Source of the DNA: Neisseriaceae bacterium JH1-16
GTDB lineage: Bacteria > Pseudomonadota > Gammaproteobacteria > Burkholderiales > Chromobacteriaceae
Assembly: GCA_025989215.1 (NCBI GenBank)
Contig: JAPDNP010000004.1
Coordinates: 1-64,000 of the forward strand
Reading direction: 5' to 3'
DNA length: 64,000 nt
Numbering within the stretch: position 1 is the stretch's first letter; each line of letters begins with the position of its first letter. Below, in pieces: positions 51,577 to 60,962 of the stretch. A program made the position numbers and the translations under genes. The notes beneath the pieces were generated by a model. The model made no database searches and was not told the origin of the DNA. It saw only the letters and a list, made by a program, of their open reading frames with translations.

Positions 51577-52566
51577 CTACTTGGCCGAACCGGCGGCGGG
51601 GATGTCGACAGCGCGCGTCTCGTTGGAGAAACGCTCCTCGCGCGGCGCGATGCCGAAGTGGGCGCGGTAGACGGTGGAGAAATGCGGGCCGGACGAGAAG
51701 CCGCAGGACAGGCCGATCTGCACCACCGACTTGCCGGTGTTGCGCAGCAGGCTGCGCGCCTTTTCCAGTCGCAACTGCAGGTAGTAGCGGGTCGGCGCCA
51801 TATCGAGATGCTGCTTGAACAAGCGCTCCAGCTGGCGACGCGACTGCCCGGTGAGGCGGGCAAGCTCGTCGGTGGTCAATGGCTCTTCGAGGTTCGCTTC
51901 CATCAGCATCACCGCCTCGGTGACCTTGGGCTGCTTCTCGCCGAGGCGCGCCATCAAGGGCACGCGCTGGCGCTCGTCGCCGCCGCGCAGCCGCTCCAGG
52001 CACAAATGACCGGCGATCGCTTCGACCAGCGGCGCGCCGTGCTGGCGGCCGATCAAAGCCAACAGGCCGTCGAACAGCGCCAGGCCCCCGCCGCAGCTGA
52101 AGCGGTCGCGGTCGAGTTCGAACACATGCTGGCTGACCAGCACCTGGCGGAAGCGCTCGCCGAACGCCGCCGCCTCGGGCCAGTGAATCGCGGCACGGTA
52201 GCCGTCGAGCAGGCCGGCGCTGGCCAGCCACCAGGCGCCGGTACCGAGGCCGCCGAGCAAGGACAGCCGCGGCGCCTGGCGCGCCAGCTCGCCGGTGAAG
52301 ATGCCCGCGTCGGCGAAGCGCTGCACGCCCTCGCTCAGCACGAACAGCCAGTCGCCCGGCGTCACGTCGCGCAAGGCGCCGCGCACCGGAAAGGCCAGGC
52401 CGTTCTGCAGCATGAGCGGCTGACCGTCGCGGCTATAGAAGGACAACTCGTAGAGACGCTTGCCGGCCAGGCGGTTGGCCGCGTCGAACAGTTCGGCCAC
52501 CGCGCCGACCCCCAGCATGGTGCAGGGGGGCAGCAGCACGACGGCGACACGCTCGCAGAAGCTCAT
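51577..52566 (-). CDS. argR: AraC-type arginine regulator ArgR (GlxA family)
   Basis: A 329-residue regulator with an N-terminal DJ-1/PfpI-like amidase fold (residues ~5-180) and a C-terminal AraC double helix-turn-helix (about 225-320; LTTDELARLTGQSRRQLERLFKQHL and SVVQIGLSCGFSSGPHFSTVYRAHFG). This is the architecture of Pseudomonas ArgR, which sits at the end of the aot operon and activates aru. Here it follows the importer genes and precedes aruC, the same logic in one block. It is unrelated to the E. coli ArgR repressor. A DUS-like copy forms its last codons (51581). Confidence 0.88.
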   Translation of the reverse strand: MSFCERVAVVLLPPCTMLGVGAVAELFDAANRLAGKRLYELSFYSRDGQPLMLQNGLAFPVRGALRDVTPGDWLFVLSEGVQRFADAGIFTGELARQAPRLSLLGGLGTGAWWLASAGLLDGYRAAIHWPEAAAFGERFRQVLVSQHVFELDRDRFSCGGGLALFDGLLALIGRQHGAPLVEAIAGHLCLERLRGGDERQRVPLMARLGEKQPKVTEAVMLMEANLEEPLTTDELARLTGQSRRQLERLFKQHLDMAPTRYYLQLRLEKARSLLRNTGKSVVQIGLSCGFSSGPHFSTVYRAHFGIAPREERFSNETRAVDIPAAGSAK

Positions 52567-52596
52567 CGACGCATCCCCGCCGTGTCCTCGCGGGTA

Positions 52597-53364
52597 TTAC
52601 TTGAGACTGCCATTGAGGAACTGCTTGAGACGCTCGCTCTTGGCTTGCTTGAACAGCTGGTCGGGGTGGCCTTCTTCCTCGATCTTGCCCTGGTGCAGGA
52701 AGATCACGTGGTTGGACACCTCGCGGGCGAAGCCCATCTCGTGCGTCACCACCACCATGGTGCGGCCCTCTTCGGCCAACGATTGCATCACCTTCAGCAC
52801 TTCACCGACCAGCTCAGGGTCGAGCGCCGAGGTCGGCTCGTCGAACAGCATCACCTCCGGCTCCATCGCCAGCGCCCGGGCGATCGCCACGCGCTGCTGC
52901 TGGCCGCCGGACATGTGCGACGGGTACTTGTCCTCGACGCTCTGCGGCAGGCCGACCTTGGCCAGGTACTTACGGGCACGCGCCACCGCCTCGTCGCGGC
53001 TGATGCCCAGCACGTGCATCGGCGATTCGATGATGTTCTCCAGCACCGTCATGTGCGCCCACAGATTGAAGTGCTGGAACACCATAGCCAGCTTGGTGCG
53101 CATGCTCTGCAGCTGCTTCTGGTCGGCGACGCGCAAGGCGCCCTTCTTGTCCTTGGCGGTGCGGATCTCCTCGGCGTTCACCGTGATACGCCCGGCACAC
53201 GGCTGCTCCAGGAAGTTGATGCAGCGCAGAAAGGTGCTCTTGCCCGAGCCGGAGGAGCCGATGATGCTGATCACATCGCCGGCCTTGGCCTTCAGCGACA
53301 CGCCCTTGAGCACTTCGTGATCGCCGTATTTCTTGTGCAGATCGTCAACAGCAAGCTTGTACAT
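52597..53364 (-). CDS. aotP: Basic amino-acid ABC transporter, ATP-binding protein
   Basis: A 255-residue HisP-type ATPase: Walker [10 protein letters not shown] near residue 38, signature [10 protein letters not shown] near 160, and Walker [14 protein letters not shown] near 180. It energises arginine/ornithine import with the two permeases upstream. A DUS-like copy (52771) reads Leu-Ala-Glu near the C-terminus. It is 180 bases downstream of the permease gene; that gap contains a short palindrome near 53464. Confidence 0.93.
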   Translation of the reverse strand: MYKLAVDDLHKKYGDHEVLKGVSLKAKAGDVISIIGSSGSGKSTFLRCINFLEQPCAGRITVNAEEIRTAKDKKGALRVADQKQLQSMRTKLAMVFQHFNLWAHMTVLENIIESPMHVLGISRDEAVARARKYLAKVGLPQSVEDKYPSHMSGGQQQRVAIARALAMEPEVMLFDEPTSALDPELVGEVLKVMQSLAEEGRTMVVVTHEMGFAREVSNHVIFLHQGKIEEEGHPDQLFKQAKSERLKQFLNGSLK

Positions 53365-53544
53365 GGTCTTGATTCTCTCGTGATTCAGACGGCAGGACGC
53401 TTAGATCCTATTCACGATTGCGCGAACGAAGGGTCAGACAAGGCGGAATGTCGCGAAACAGCGGAATGGACATGGAGTCCATGAGCATGTTGAGCGGCAT
53501 TCCAACGCAGGATCACCCAAGTGCAGCAGATCGTGACGCAGTTC

Positions 53545-54258
53545 TTAGGCGCGCTGGGGTTGCAGGAAAGCCAGCCAGCGGGCTTCGCCCTTGCGGAACA
53601 GCCAAACCAGCGTCAGCGCGATCGCGGCATACAGCACCGCGGCGATGCCGAACGCCTCGAACGACGAATAGGTCGCCGAGTTGACGTCGCGGGCGATCTT
53701 CAGGATGTCCGGCACGGTGGCAGTGAACGCAACCGTGGTCGCATGCAGCATCAGGATCACCTCGTTGCTGTAGAACGGCAGCGCACGACGCAGCGCCGAG
53801 GGCAGGATGACGCGGCGGTACAGGGTGAACTTCGACATGCCGAAGGCGCGCGCCGCTTCCACTTCACCGTACGGCACCGAGCGGATCGCGCCGGCGAAGA
53901 TCTCGGTGGTGTAGGCGCAGGTGTTCAGCGCAAACGCCAGCACCGTGCAGTTGAAGCCCTCGCGGAAGAACATGTCGAGGAATTCGTGATCGCGCACCAC
54001 GCTCAGGCTGTAGATGCCGGTGTAGAACAGCAGCAGCTGGATATACAACGGAGTGCCGCGGAACACATAGGTGAAGAACCACACCGGGCCGCGCAGCACG
54101 GGGTTGTTCGATACCCGCGCCACCGACAGCGGAATCGACAGCACGAAGCCGATCGCGATCGACAGCACCAACAGCCACAGCGTCATCGCCATGCCGGTCA
54201 TGTGCAGGCCGTCGCTCCACAAATAGGCCTTCCAGTAGTCGTGGATGATCTCGTTCAT
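53545..54258 (-). CDS. aotM: Basic amino-acid ABC transporter permease (M type)
   Basis: A 237-residue HisM/AotM-like permease with five hydrophobic segments and the EAA loop (GEVEAARAFGMSKFTLYRRVILPSALRRALP), which docks with the ATPase. It overlaps the preceding permease gene by four bases. Together they form the heterodimeric channel. Confidence 0.93.
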   Translation of the reverse strand: MNEIIHDYWKAYLWSDGLHMTGMAMTLWLLVLSIAIGFVLSIPLSVARVSNNPVLRGPVWFFTYVFRGTPLYIQLLLFYTGIYSLSVVRDHEFLDMFFREGFNCTVLAFALNTCAYTTEIFAGAIRSVPYGEVEAARAFGMSKFTLYRRVILPSALRRALPFYSNEVILMLHATTVAFTATVPDILKIARDVNSATYSSFEAFGIAAVLYAAIALTLVWLFRKGEARWLAFLQPQRA

Positions 54259-54944
54259 AGCTCGGCCTTTCTGACGCCGACGGAATAGCGCTGTTCAAGC
54301 CAGATCAGCACGCCGTTCGACACGGTGGTAATCACCAGGTAGATCAATGCGCCGACCAGGGTGAAGTAGAACAGCTGCATCGAGCTCTTGCCGGCATCCT
54401 GGGTGGCCTTGACGATGTCGGACAGGCCGATGATCGACACCAGTGCGGTCGCCTTGACCAGCACCTGCCAGTTATTGCCGATGCCCGGCAGCGCGAAGCG
54501 CATCATCTGCGGGAACAGGATGCGGTGGAACACCTTCCACGGCGCCATGCCGTACGACACGGCGGCCTCGATCTGGCCGCGCGGCACCGACTGGAACGCA
54601 CCACGGAAGGTTTCGGTAAAGTAGGCGCCGTAGATGAACGCCAGCGTCACCACCCCGGCGACGAACGGATCGATATCGATCTGGTCCATCTGCAGCCAGT
54701 CGGTCACCTGGTTGAGCAGCAATTGCAGGCTGTAGAACAACAGCAGCATGATCACCAGGTCGGGCACGCTGCGGATCAGCGTGGTGTAGCCGGTCGCGAT
54801 GCCACGCAACAGGCGGTTATTCGATAGTTTGGAGCTGGCGCCGATCAGACCGATCAGCACCGAGGCCAACACCGAGAGCACGGCCAGCTTGATCGTCGCC
54901 CACGTACCGACGAGGATCAGCGGCCCATAGCCTTCCAGAAACAT
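54255..54944 (-). CDS. aotQ: Basic amino-acid ABC transporter permease (Q type)
   Basis: A 229-residue HisQ/AotQ-like permease with the matching EAA loop (GQIEAAVSYGMAPWKVFHRILFPQMMRFALP). The order binding protein, Q, M, P is that of the Pseudomonas aot and the enteric his transport operons. A 194-base gap with two hairpins separates it from the binding-protein gene, so it is probably expressed at a lower level. Confidence 0.93.
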   Translation of the reverse strand: MFLEGYGPLILVGTWATIKLAVLSVLASVLIGLIGASSKLSNNRLLRGIATGYTTLIRSVPDLVIMLLLFYSLQLLLNQVTDWLQMDQIDIDPFVAGVVTLAFIYGAYFTETFRGAFQSVPRGQIEAAVSYGMAPWKVFHRILFPQMMRFALPGIGNNWQVLVKATALVSIIGLSDIVKATQDAGKSSMQLFYFTLVGALIYLVITTVSNGVLIWLEQRYSVGVRKAEL

Positions 54945-55059
54945 GATTCACTCCTTCCTAACCCGCACCGCCGCAACTCCATGGATACGGCGATCGGGCG
55001 CACTTCGACTGGCGGGGGCATGAACCCCAGCCGTCACGACGCAGGGGCAGCCCCCGGTT

Positions 55060-55125
55060 ACTTGCTCTCACGAAGAGCAAGACACCGGGAGTCCCCCTTT
55101 AAACGGCCCTGTTCACAGGGCCGTC
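55060..55125 (-). terminator. Partial terminator(s) behind the binding-protein gene
   Basis: Leftward, ACGGCCCTG and CAGGGCCGT (55103-55124) form a perfect stem with a short loop and a weak TTTAAA tail. A second stem, TTGCTCTTCG/CGAGAGCAA, lies at 55061-55082. Such leaky hairpins between binding-protein and permease genes commonly set their expression ratio. Confidence 0.65.
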
Positions 55126-55138
55126 TCTAGTCGACTGA

Positions 55139-55909
55139 TTACTTGTAGATGTCGAAGGAGAAGTATTTCTTGGACAGGCGATCGTAGGTGCCGTCCTTGT
55201 GGATGGCGGCGAGCGCCTTGTTGATCTGCTGACGCAGGTCAGCATCTTCCTTGCGCAGGCCGATGGCGGTACCGGTACCCAGGGTCTTCGGATCCTTCAG
55301 TTCCGGGCCGGCAAAGCCAAAGCCTTGGCCGCGCGGGCTCTTCAGGAAGCCGATGTCGGCCTGTACTTCGTCCTGCAGCGAGGCATCGAGACGGCCGGAG
55401 GCCAGGTCAGCCAGCACCAGGTCTTGGTTCTGGTAAGGAACCACGCTCACGCCCTTCGGCTCCCAGTAGGTCTTGGCATAGGTTTCCTGGATGGTGCCCT
55501 GCTCCACGCCAATGCGCTTGCCCTTGAGCGACTCGGCGGTCGGCAGCAGCGGGGACCCCTTCTTGGCGACCATGCGTACCGGCGCGTTGAACAGCTTGTC
55601 GGTGAACGCGATCTGCTCTGCACGCTTCTCAGTCACCGACAGCGAGGACAGGATGCCGTCGAACTTCTTGGCCTTCAGAGCCGGGATCATGCCGTCGAAG
55701 TCGTTTTCGACCCAGACGCACTTGGCCTTCATCTTTTCACAGACGGCGTTGCCCAGATCGATGTCGAAGCCGATCAGTTTGCCGTCCGGCGCCTTCGATT
55801 CGAACGGAGCGTAGCTGGCATCAACACCGAAACGCACGGTGGTCCAGTCTTTTGCAAAAGCACCGGCGGAAGCCAGGCCGATTACAACCGCGAGGGTAAG
55901 CTTCTTCAT
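55139..55909 (-). CDS. aotJ: Lysine/arginine/ornithine-binding periplasmic protein
   Basis: A 256-residue solute-binding protein of the ArgT/AotJ cluster (SBP_bac_3). Signal peptide 1-19 (AFA/KD). The ligand-pocket phrases VDASYAPFESK, GFDIDLGNAVCEKM and DGMIPALKAKKFDGILSSLSVTEKR match arginine/lysine/ornithine binders. Two Cys form the usual disulfide. GGAGAAAG directly precedes the ATG at 55909. First gene of the leftward aot-argR-aru block. Confidence 0.93.
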   Translation of the reverse strand: MKKLTLAVVIGLASAGAFAKDWTTVRFGVDASYAPFESKAPDGKLIGFDIDLGNAVCEKMKAKCVWVENDFDGMIPALKAKKFDGILSSLSVTEKRAEQIAFTDKLFNAPVRMVAKKGSPLLPTAESLKGKRIGVEQGTIQETYAKTYWEPKGVSVVPYQNQDLVLADLASGRLDASLQDEVQADIGFLKSPRGQGFGFAGPELKDPKTLGTGTAIGLRKEDADLRQQINKALAAIHKDGTYDRLSKKYFSFDIYK

Positions 55910-56401
55910 ACTTTCTCCATGACATGCTGACAGCCATCTGTCCAAGGCGGCTGGGCGCCGCCCCCAGTGGCCATTTTCTTGTGGGGCTGTTGATGCACCA
56001 GGTCGACAGCTCTACGGCTCCCGTTCAATATCCTGAAACACTGAGCGCCGATAGTTTCAGTAATTGCGCGGTCAGACAATCGCCCAATCCGACGCCCCCG
56101 TCACCATGACGCACCGCAACACACCACCACAAAAATCAAAAAAACTGTTCTTTATCAACAATTTGAACAGTAATAACCATGTAAAAACCCTGCCAAACAT
56201 CCCAGCAGAGTTACCTTATTTTTGTACGCCATTGTCGCTTTTGCGCAATGCATAATCCAGCTGCTTGTAGCACGGCCGCCAAGCCGCCTAATGCTCTTGT
56301 CAACAAGGCGGCCTCTGGGTATTCCAACTACAAAAAATCTAACTTGATGTTTTCCATTCTGAATTCAGAATGAAAACTCCACCAGGCAACCGGAGGTCAC
56401 C
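55910..56401. promoter_or_regulatory. Divergent promoter region of the aot operon
   Basis: About 490 bases, strikingly AT-rich at 56120-56235 for this genome. It must hold the aot promoter (leftward) and that of the small gene at 56402. One TGTCGACC word (read leftward, near 56003) resembles an ArgR half site. No other gene seen. Confidence 0.45.
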
Positions 56402-56596
56402 ATGTCGAACTACCATGTCGATCGGGTATTCGATCCGAAGGGCAAGTTTGTGGGCTGGGCCGTGATCGGGCTTCAGGGGCAACATCGAGCGGGTCCGTAT
56501 CCGTTCCATTCGATGGCTGAAGACGAAGCCTACAGGCTGTCGCTGCGCGATGAGCAGGCGCGACGACAGCGCGAAGAGTACGCACTGGATGAATGA
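56402..56596 (+). CDS. Small soluble protein of unknown function (64 residues)
   Basis: A 64-residue protein with no signal or membrane segment. An N-terminal beta-like stretch (YHVDRVFDPKGKFVGWAVIG) is followed by a charged helix (EDEAYRLSLRDEQARRQREEYALDE). GGAGG lies five bases before the ATG and a good terminator follows, so it is a well-formed monocistronic gene. I do not recognise the family. Confidence 0.7.
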   Translation: MSNYHVDRVFDPKGKFVGWAVIGLQGQHRAGPYPFHSMAEDEAYRLSLRDEQARRQREEYALDE

Positions 56597-56603
56597 ACCA
56601 TCA

Positions 56604-56630
56604 GGGCCGGTTAAACCGGCCCGATTCCTT
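56604..56630 (+). terminator. Terminator of the small gene
   Basis: GGGCCGGTT and AACCGGCCC pair (56604-56622) with almost no loop, followed by GATTCCTTTCC, ten bases past the stop. Confidence 0.75.
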
Positions 56631-56878
56631 TCCACCCCACACCAGTCCGCCGCCCGATCGGTTTCCCCGCCCTCGTCGCAACGACGACAAAACAGCACAG
56701 TCCCTTCGCAATAATGCATCAGGCATTTATTGCCCAGTTATATCAACGACATAACGAATCATCTCCTTCGAACGGGCGATTTACGGTGTCGACGCCCGCG
56801 CCGTCATCAGGTAAAACGACCCCCATACCATTTCGTTGACCGCACCTTGTTTGCTTCAACCGCTGTGCAGGAGCCCCG

Positions 56879-57379
56879 ATGACCTCTCTCTCCCCGCGTC
56901 CCTGGTCGTGGATCGCGCTGTGCATCGCGTTGAGCAGCTCATCGGCATGGGCTGTTGGGCTGCCGGTGAACCTCGATGCACCGGTACTGAGCATCTCGGG
57001 ACCTTCGACCAAAACGCATACATTTACCCTGCACCAACTCGCCGCACTGCCGGCCCGCCAGATCACCACATCGACGCAATGGCACTCAGGCCCCCAGCAG
57101 TGGGAGGGCGTACCCATCAAGGCGCTGCTGGCCGGCATCGACGCCACCGGCAACAGCCTGCACGTGTCCGCGCTGAACGACTATGCAGTCGACATCCGCA
57201 TCGCCGACATCCGCAAATATGATCCGATCCTGGCCTACAAGGTGAACGGCCATTACATGCCGGTGCGCGACAAGGGCCCGCTGGTGGTGATCTATCCCTA
57301 CGACAGCCTGCCGACACTGAACGTGCAGTACTATCACAACCAGTCCGTCTGGCAGGTGAACCGCATCCGCGTGCAATGA
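56879..57379 (+). CDS. Periplasmic oxidoreductase-molybdopterin-fold protein
   Basis: A 166-residue protein with a signal peptide (to about residue 25, SAWA/VG) and a fold like the sulfite-oxidase molybdopterin domain (TLHQLAALPARQITT; WEGVPIKALLAG; YMPVRDKGPLVVIYPYD). The cofactor-binding cysteine of true sulfite oxidases is not present, so it is probably a sensor or binding protein rather than an enzyme. Its stop overlaps the start of the GGDEF gene (ATGA), which implies a functional pair. No obvious ribosome site beyond GGAG at -10. Confidence 0.75.
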   Translation: MTSLSPRPWSWIALCIALSSSSAWAVGLPVNLDAPVLSISGPSTKTHTFTLHQLAALPARQITTSTQWHSGPQQWEGVPIKALLAGIDATGNSLHVSALNDYAVDIRIADIRKYDPILAYKVNGHYMPVRDKGPLVVIYPYDSLPTLNVQYYHNQSVWQVNRIRVQ

Positions 57380-58947
57380 AAACAGCCCCCCCATCTCGCT
57401 GGCGTAGCCGCTCGCTGTGGTTTTCCGCTCTGCTGTGCGTGTTCGCGGTGGCGATGACCTCGCTGTCCTTTTCGGCACTGCGCCTGGCCGAGAGCCAGGC
57501 TAGCCGCCTGGCCATCCCCACGCTGAAGAACAATATCTGGGTCGTCAGCCAGCTGCAGCTCGAAACGCTGCGCTTTCGCCAGGCGATGGACGACTACCTG
57601 CTCGACCGCCAGCCCGCCGACACAGTGAGGCTGCGCCTCGAACTGCTGGCCAGCCGCTTCGAAGTGCTCAAGGAATACGATGCCGACCAGCATATGTCGG
57701 CCGAAACCAGGCAGCAGATGGCCGCATTGCGCACCCAGCTGGACGACTGGAGCCAGCGCCTGGCCCGGCTGTCCCCCAATCCGGCCCAGGCGCGCCGCCA
57801 GGTCCAGGCGATCGAAGCCGAACTCGACAGCCACCTCGATGCCGTCCACCAGATGACGCTGGAAGTCCACTTGGACATGACCCAGGTGGTGGACAACGAC
57901 CGCATCGGCACCAAGACCACCTTCACCACCCTGGCCAAGGCGCTGAGCGGCCTGGGCATCAGCGTGCTGACAATGCTGCTGTTCCTCATGGCGCTGCTGG
58001 CGCGCACTCGCCGGCTGTCGCGCCACCTGGCCGGACTCAACGACACCCTGGAGGCTCAGGTCGAACAACGCACCCGTGCCCTGCTCGACAGCGAGGAACA
58101 ACTGCGCCTGATCCTGGCTGCCAGCCCGATCGGCGTCGCCCTGATCCGCGATCGCGACGGCCGGCTATTGTTCGCCAACCACCAGTTGGCCGAACGGCTG
58201 GGGCTGAACGATGCAACCGACGGCCTGTCGCTGACCGCACTGCTGGCGCGTCCCGACCTCTACCTAGAGCTCTACCGGCGCTACCGACGCGAACACGAAC
58301 TGCGCGACTGCGAGGTGGTGCTGCGCGGCCAGCAAGGCGACTTCCCCAGCCTGATCACCGCGCAGTCGCTGGCGATCAACGGCGAAGCGGCCAGCCTGAT
58401 CTGGGTGTACGACAACTCGCGCCGCCAGCAACTCGAGGACGAGCTGCGCCGACTCGCCACGACCGATGCGCTGACCGAGCTGCACAACCGGCGCGCCTTC
58501 CTGGCCGAGGCCGAGCCGCTGCTGCAACGCGCGCGGCAACAGGGGCGTCCGGTATCGCTGATCATGCTCGACATCGATCACTTCAAGCAGATCAACGACA
58601 GTTACGGCCACCCGGCCGGCGACCAGGCGCTGCGCCGGCTTGCCGATGCGCTGCGCGAAGTGCTACGCGCCTCCGATATCTGCGGCCGGCTCGGCGGCGA
58701 GGAATTCGCCGCACTGTTGCCCGGCACCGCCCTGCCCGACGCGATGCGCATCGCCGAGCGGCTGCGTCAGCGCGCCGCGGCGATCGATGTCGTCCTGCCC
58801 TCAGGCCATGCCGCGATGACGATCAGCCTCGGTGTCGCCGAGCTCAAACCCTCCGACCTCGACCTGGCAGCCCTGTTCGCCCGCGCCGACCAAGCGCTCT
58901 ACGACGCCAAGCACCAGGGCCGCAACCGCATCCGCAGCCTGAACTAG
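57376..58947 (+). CDS. Membrane-bound PAS-GGDEF diguanylate cyclase
   Basis: A 523-residue sensor enzyme. Membrane helices lie at about residues 13-34 and 188-212, flanking a helical periplasmic domain of ~150 residues. A PAS domain (about 235-350) and a GGDEF domain follow. The active site reads GGEEF (440-444), and the inhibitory RxxD (RASD, 431-434) is intact, so it should make cyclic di-GMP under product control. The preceding exported protein probably feeds the periplasmic domain. A DUS-like copy at 58186 reads Leu-Ala-Glu in the PAS domain. Confidence 0.93.
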   Translation: MKTAPPSRWRSRSLWFSALLCVFAVAMTSLSFSALRLAESQASRLAIPTLKNNIWVVSQLQLETLRFRQAMDDYLLDRQPADTVRLRLELLASRFEVLKEYDADQHMSAETRQQMAALRTQLDDWSQRLARLSPNPAQARRQVQAIEAELDSHLDAVHQMTLEVHLDMTQVVDNDRIGTKTTFTTLAKALSGLGISVLTMLLFLMALLARTRRLSRHLAGLNDTLEAQVEQRTRALLDSEEQLRLILAASPIGVALIRDRDGRLLFANHQLAERLGLNDATDGLSLTALLARPDLYLELYRRYRREHELRDCEVVLRGQQGDFPSLITAQSLAINGEAASLIWVYDNSRRQQLEDELRRLATTDALTELHNRRAFLAEAEPLLQRARQQGRPVSLIMLDIDHFKQINDSYGHPAGDQALRRLADALREVLRASDICGRLGGEEFAALLPGTALPDAMRIAERLRQRAAAIDVVLPSGHAAMTISLGVAELKPSDLDLAALFARADQALYDAKHQGRNRIRSLN

Positions 58948-59032
58948 CCGGCCCCAATCATGGGTAACAAGCAACGCTCCTCCCCGATCGGGGTAGCGAC
59001 GCTCGAACGGCCACACCTCTTGCCCGCCCCAC

Positions 59033-59072
59033 AACGAACAACGCCCACCATGCTGGTGGGCGTTGTTCATTT
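59033..59072. terminator. Bidirectional terminator between GGDEF and NCS2 genes
   Basis: AACAACGCCCACCA and TGGTGGGCGTTGTT form a perfect 14-base-pair stem. Rightward it is followed by CATTT and leftward by CGTTGT. It serves the two converging genes. Confidence 0.8.
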
Positions 59073-59090
59073 AGTACTACTACAGAGGAA

Positions 59091-60422
59091 TCAAGCAGCT
59101 TCGCGGGCGATCTCGGCGAAGGACTCGCCGTCTTCCTCGTCGATCACTTCAACCGGACGATCCGGCAGGATCAGGTTCAGCGTCACCGCCACCAACGCGC
59201 CGACGGTAATGCCCGAACCGAACACTTCCTTCACGAAGGCCGGCAGCTTGCCGAGCAGTTCCGGACGCACTGTCACCGCCAGGCCGCAACCGATCGATAC
59301 CGCAATGATCAGGCCGTTACGCTTGGAGTGTTCCACCTTGCCCAGCATCTGGATGCCGGCCGACACGATCATCGCGAACATCATCAGCCCGGCGCCGCCG
59401 AGCACCGGCTGCGGAATCGTCACCACCAACGCACCCAGCACCGGGAACAGGCCGGCCAGCAGCAGCATCACGCCGGTCAGCGCCACCACGTGGCGGCTGG
59501 CCACGCCGGTCAGCGACACCACGCCGACGTTCTGCGCAAAGGTCGACACCGGCGGGCTGGACATCAACGCGGCAAAGGCCGAGCCCACGCCGTCGCACAA
59601 AATGCCGCGCGCCAGTTTCTTGCCCGGCATCTTGGTCTGGGTGGCCGCGCTCAGCGCCATGAAGGTGCCGGTGGTTTCCACGATGGTCACCAGGAAGGCG
59701 ATCGACATTGCCACGATGCCCGAGATCGGGAAGCTCAGCCCGAAGTGCATCGGCTGCGGCAGCGCGAAGATCGGCGCGCTGTTGACCTGGGAGAAATTGA
59801 TCATGCCCAGCGCCAAGCACACCAGGTAGCCGACGAAGATGCCGATCACCACGGCCGAGGCGGAAATGATGCCCTTGCCCCACTGTACCAGTGCAATCAC
59901 CAGCAACAGCACCATGCCGGCGATGCCCAGATTGCTCGGTGCGCCGTAATTGCTGCTGCCAAAGCCGCCGGCGGCCCAGTCGATCGCCACCGGGGTCAGC
60001 GACAGGCCGATCATCGTCACCACCACACCGGTCACCGCATGCGGAAACAGCTTGCGGATGGTCGGCATGAAGTAGCTGCCGATGATCATCACCAGCGACG
60101 AGCCCAGGATGCCCGGCACGCCGTGCTCGAGACCGACGCTGATGCCAGCCCCGACGAAGGCGAAGCTGGTGCCCATTACACAGGGCAGGCGGATACCGAT
60201 CGGCCCGACCCCCTTGCACTGGATGATGGTGACAACCCCGGACCCCAGTAATGCGGCGTTAACTAGCGCCACCACCTGATCGGCGGGCAGTTTCAGTGCG
60301 CCGCCGACCACCAATGGCACGGCGATGATGCCGCCGAGAGCGGCCAACAAATGCTGGGCTGCCAGCAGAAAGGTCGTTAGTACGGGAGGACGATCCTCCA
60401 CCTTGAAGAGCAGTTGTTCCAT
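59091..60422 (-). CDS. NCS2 nucleobase:cation symporter (xanthine/urate type), copy 1
   Basis: A 443-residue purine permease. The family signature AQNVGVVSLTG (Q-N-x-G-x4-T-G) is the xanthine/uric-acid version rather than the uracil one. The N-terminal QHLLAALGG motif and the ALEHGVPGILGSS-like core are present. It is about 95 percent identical to the next gene by hand count (22 substitutions and one 4-residue gap). AAGGAGAAA precedes the ATG at 60422. A conserved dyad (60513-60536) lies 91 bases upstream, shared with copy 2. Confidence 0.92.
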   Translation of the reverse strand: MEQLLFKVEDRPPVLTTFLLAAQHLLAALGGIIAVPLVVGGALKLPADQVVALVNAALLGSGVVTIIQCKGVGPIGIRLPCVMGTSFAFVGAGISVGLEHGVPGILGSSLVMIIGSYFMPTIRKLFPHAVTGVVVTMIGLSLTPVAIDWAAGGFGSSNYGAPSNLGIAGMVLLLVIALVQWGKGIISASAVVIGIFVGYLVCLALGMINFSQVNSAPIFALPQPMHFGLSFPISGIVAMSIAFLVTIVETTGTFMALSAATQTKMPGKKLARGILCDGVGSAFAALMSSPPVSTFAQNVGVVSLTGVASRHVVALTGVMLLLAGLFPVLGALVVTIPQPVLGGAGLMMFAMIVSAGIQMLGKVEHSKRNGLIIAVSIGCGLAVTVRPELLGKLPAFVKEVFGSGITVGALVAVTLNLILPDRPVEVIDEEDGESFAEIAREAA

Positions 60423-60512
60423 TCCGGTTTCTCCTTGATCACGGCCAGTGTCCCCTGGCTTGAAAGGGTTATTGGTATTGCGCCCCCATCTTTGCAATTC
60501 CGCATTGCGGAC

Positions 60513-60536
60513 GTCAATTCCATTTGGAGAATTTTC
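60513..60536 (-). promoter_or_regulatory. Conserved dyad upstream of NCS2 copy 1
   Basis: Leftward the block reads AATTC-N8-GAATT followed by GAC, so that ATTGACG could serve as an overlapping -35. It is nearly identical in sequence and distance to the block upstream of copy 2, while the bases between block and gene have diverged. This points to a kept operator, perhaps for a purine-responsive regulator. Confidence 0.55.
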
Positions 60537-60908
60537 TTACAGAGAAAAGATTCTGTACTAAAAGTAACTAGCAATCACGTGAGTAATGATGCCAACCCGA
60601 CGTGCCACAGCCCTTACAGAACAAGGGATAAAAACGGAATTTGATTCCACAAATTTGCAAAAATCGACAAAGACAATCCGCGCAACACTCGACGAAACGT
60701 GGGCGACCGAGCCGACGCAATCGGCCACTTACCATCGCTGTGCTCTACCCGGACGAGCGCTCCAACGGCAGCGGCGGCTCGGCGGGATGAACACGAACAC
60801 CGTCGCCATTAGGACATCACTTGGTTGCGATCGCGGCCCGGAGGTGGGCGATGACGCCGCAGCCCGGAAAGCCGGCAAACTGGCCGGCCAGGCGCTCGCT
60901 GCGCAAAA

Positions 60909-60938
60909 CAAAACGCCCACCAGAAGGTGGGCGTTTTG
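60909..60938. terminator. Bidirectional terminator of NCS2 copy 2
   Basis: AAAACGCCCACC and GGTGGGCGTTTT pair around a 4-base loop. Leftward it gives a T run right behind the copy 2 stop codon. Confidence 0.85.
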
Positions 60939-60962
60939 GCATTATGGCGAAGCCGGGATAGG

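Larger units (their letters stand above)
60423..60962. other. Intergenic region between the two NCS2 genes
   Basis: 540 bases. It holds the promoter and dyad of copy 1 (60423-60600) and the terminator of copy 2 (60909-60936). The middle (60600-60900) has no supported gene; small frames lack ribosome sites. Confidence 0.55.
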
